A stretch of DNA of 5,785 bases from CAZNMF01 sp035547155 (GTDB lineage Bacteria > Acidobacteriota > Vicinamibacteria > Vicinamibacterales > SCN-69-37), in NCBI GenBank assembly GCA_035547155.1, contig DASZVJ010000065.1, positions 1 to 5,785 of the forward strand. The letters run 5' to 3'. This document shows positions 5,087-5,785 of the stretch, piece after piece. How positions within the stretch are numbered: the first letter of the stretch is position 1; every line of letters starts with the position of its first letter. The notes beneath the pieces were generated by a model. That model did not search any database and was not told the DNA's origin. It saw nothing but the letters and a program-made list of their open reading frames with translations. Made by a program: the position numbers and the translations under genes.

Positions 5087-5785
5087 ATGCTGACGTTGCT
5101 GTCGTTTCTCTTCGTGCTCGGTGTGCTCGTCTTCGTGCACGAGCTCGGGCATTTTCTCGTCGCGCGCTGGCATGGCGTGCGCGTCATCACGTTCTCGCTC
5201 GGGTTCGGGCCGAAGCTGTTCAAGTTCACGCGCGGCGGCACGGAGTACTGCATCAGCGTCGTGCCGCTCGGCGGCTACGTGAAGCTGGCGGGTGAGACCA
5301 TCGAGGAAACGCGGACCGGCGCGCCGGACGAGTTTCTGTCGAAGAGCAAGTGGGTCCGGTTCCAGGTCTACGTCGCCGGTCCGGTGATGAACATCCTGCT
5401 CGCGCTGATCGTGCTCGCGGGTGTGCTGACGCGCGGGGCCGACGTCCCGCTGTATGCCTCGTCGCCCGCCGTGATCGGCCGCATCACCGTTGGCAGTCCC
5501 GCCGAGCGTGCCGGACTGAAGGTTGGTGATCGCGTCGTCAGCGTCGACGGCCGCACCATGCCGACGTGGGACGATCTCAGCCTGGAGATCGCGACGCGCG
5601 CCGGACGCGAGGTGACGATCGGCGCCGTGCGCGGCGGTGAACATCTCGACGTGCACGTGACGCCAGACGCGCAGGGACGCTACGAGATCGGGACGATTGG
5701 CATCTGGCCGTCGGTGAATCCGGTCGTGATTGACGTCAGGCCGGACAGTCCCGCCGAAGCAGCCGGCCTTCGCGCCGCGGACGCC
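5087..5785 (+). CDS. rseP: RseP-type site-2 intramembrane zinc metalloprotease, 3' end beyond window
   Basis: RseP (YaeL) cuts transmembrane segments of regulatory proteins within the membrane. In E. coli it cleaves the anti-sigma factor RseA to release sigma E, and it also clears remnant signal peptides. The 233 residues visible are the N-terminal half or more of a protein usually about 360-450 long. The first membrane helix carries the zinc site HELGH (H18, E19, H22). FSLGFGPKLF and SVVPLGGYVKLAGE follow. AGPVMNILLALIVLAGVL (98-115) begins the second helix. A PDZ domain spans about residues 126-192, with GSPAERAGLKVGDRVVSVDG typical of the fold. A second PDZ begins near 207 with DSPAEAAGLRAAD and is cut by the window edge. 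The second active-site motif (LDG with the third zinc ligand) lies beyond the window. ATG at 5087 is 10 nt after dxr, with no Shine-Dalgarno. The local substrate is unknown. Confidence 0.94.
   Translation, partial: MLTLLSFLFVLGVLVFVHELGHFLVARWHGVRVITFSLGFGPKLFKFTRGGTEYCISVVPLGGYVKLAGETIEETRTGAPDEFLSKSKWVRFQVYVAGPVMNILLALIVLAGVLTRGADVPLYASSPAVIGRITVGSPAERAGLKVGDRVVSVDGRTMPTWDDLSLEIATRAGREVTIGAVRGGEHLDVHVTPDAQGRYEIGTIGIWPSVNPVVIDVRPDSPAEAAGLRAADA

Noticed and set aside
1..5785. Frequent CGATCG hexamers across the window, resembling HIP1-like dispersed palindromes
   Set aside because: Many fall inside coding frames as Ala-Ile-Asp or Ile-Asp-Arg codon runs and are likely a product of codon choice. 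I cannot test the excess without a count against a codon-shuffled background.

Overview
The window is a GC-rich chromosomal segment of ordinary bacterial core genes around one divergent promoter region. Its most unusual content is in the gaps between the genes. The G/C-rich third positions, the Thermus-family type of orotate phosphoribosyltransferase with a C-terminal Cys-x-x-Cys, and the short-period degenerate repeats between genes suggest a soil-type, Gram-negative, high-GC lineage. My best guess is Acidobacteriota (Vicinamibacteria-like). That placement is an inference; no rRNA or other marker in the window settles it.

Layout. Three genes point left from about 2200: pyrE (pyrimidine synthesis), truA (tRNA pseudouridine synthase) and a family 2 glycosyltransferase that runs off the left edge. 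Four genes point right from about 2280: uppS, cdsA, dxr and rseP, the last cut by the right edge. The rightward cluster is the widely conserved cell-envelope operon. Dxr commits carbon to isoprenoid precursors, UppS extends them to the undecaprenyl carrier for peptidoglycan and other glycans, CdsA makes CDP-diacylglycerol for phospholipids, and RseP is the site-2 intramembrane protease of envelope-stress signalling. Spacing is tight: 18 nt from uppS to cdsA, a 4-nt overlap from cdsA to dxr, and 10 nt from dxr to rseP.

All three larger gaps (580-785, 1524-1623 and 2194-2281) hold short-period degenerate tandem arrays built as two arms in opposite orientation. Two use an octamer beginning GATAG or GATG, and they share an exact 13-mer. 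The third uses a heptamer near AACTTCG, with five units per arm. The octamer array after truA carries a 25-nt terminal inverted repeat (24 of 25 matching) whose right end covers the truA stop codon. These arrays are the part of the window most worth following up. The protein-coding genes look intact and canonical.
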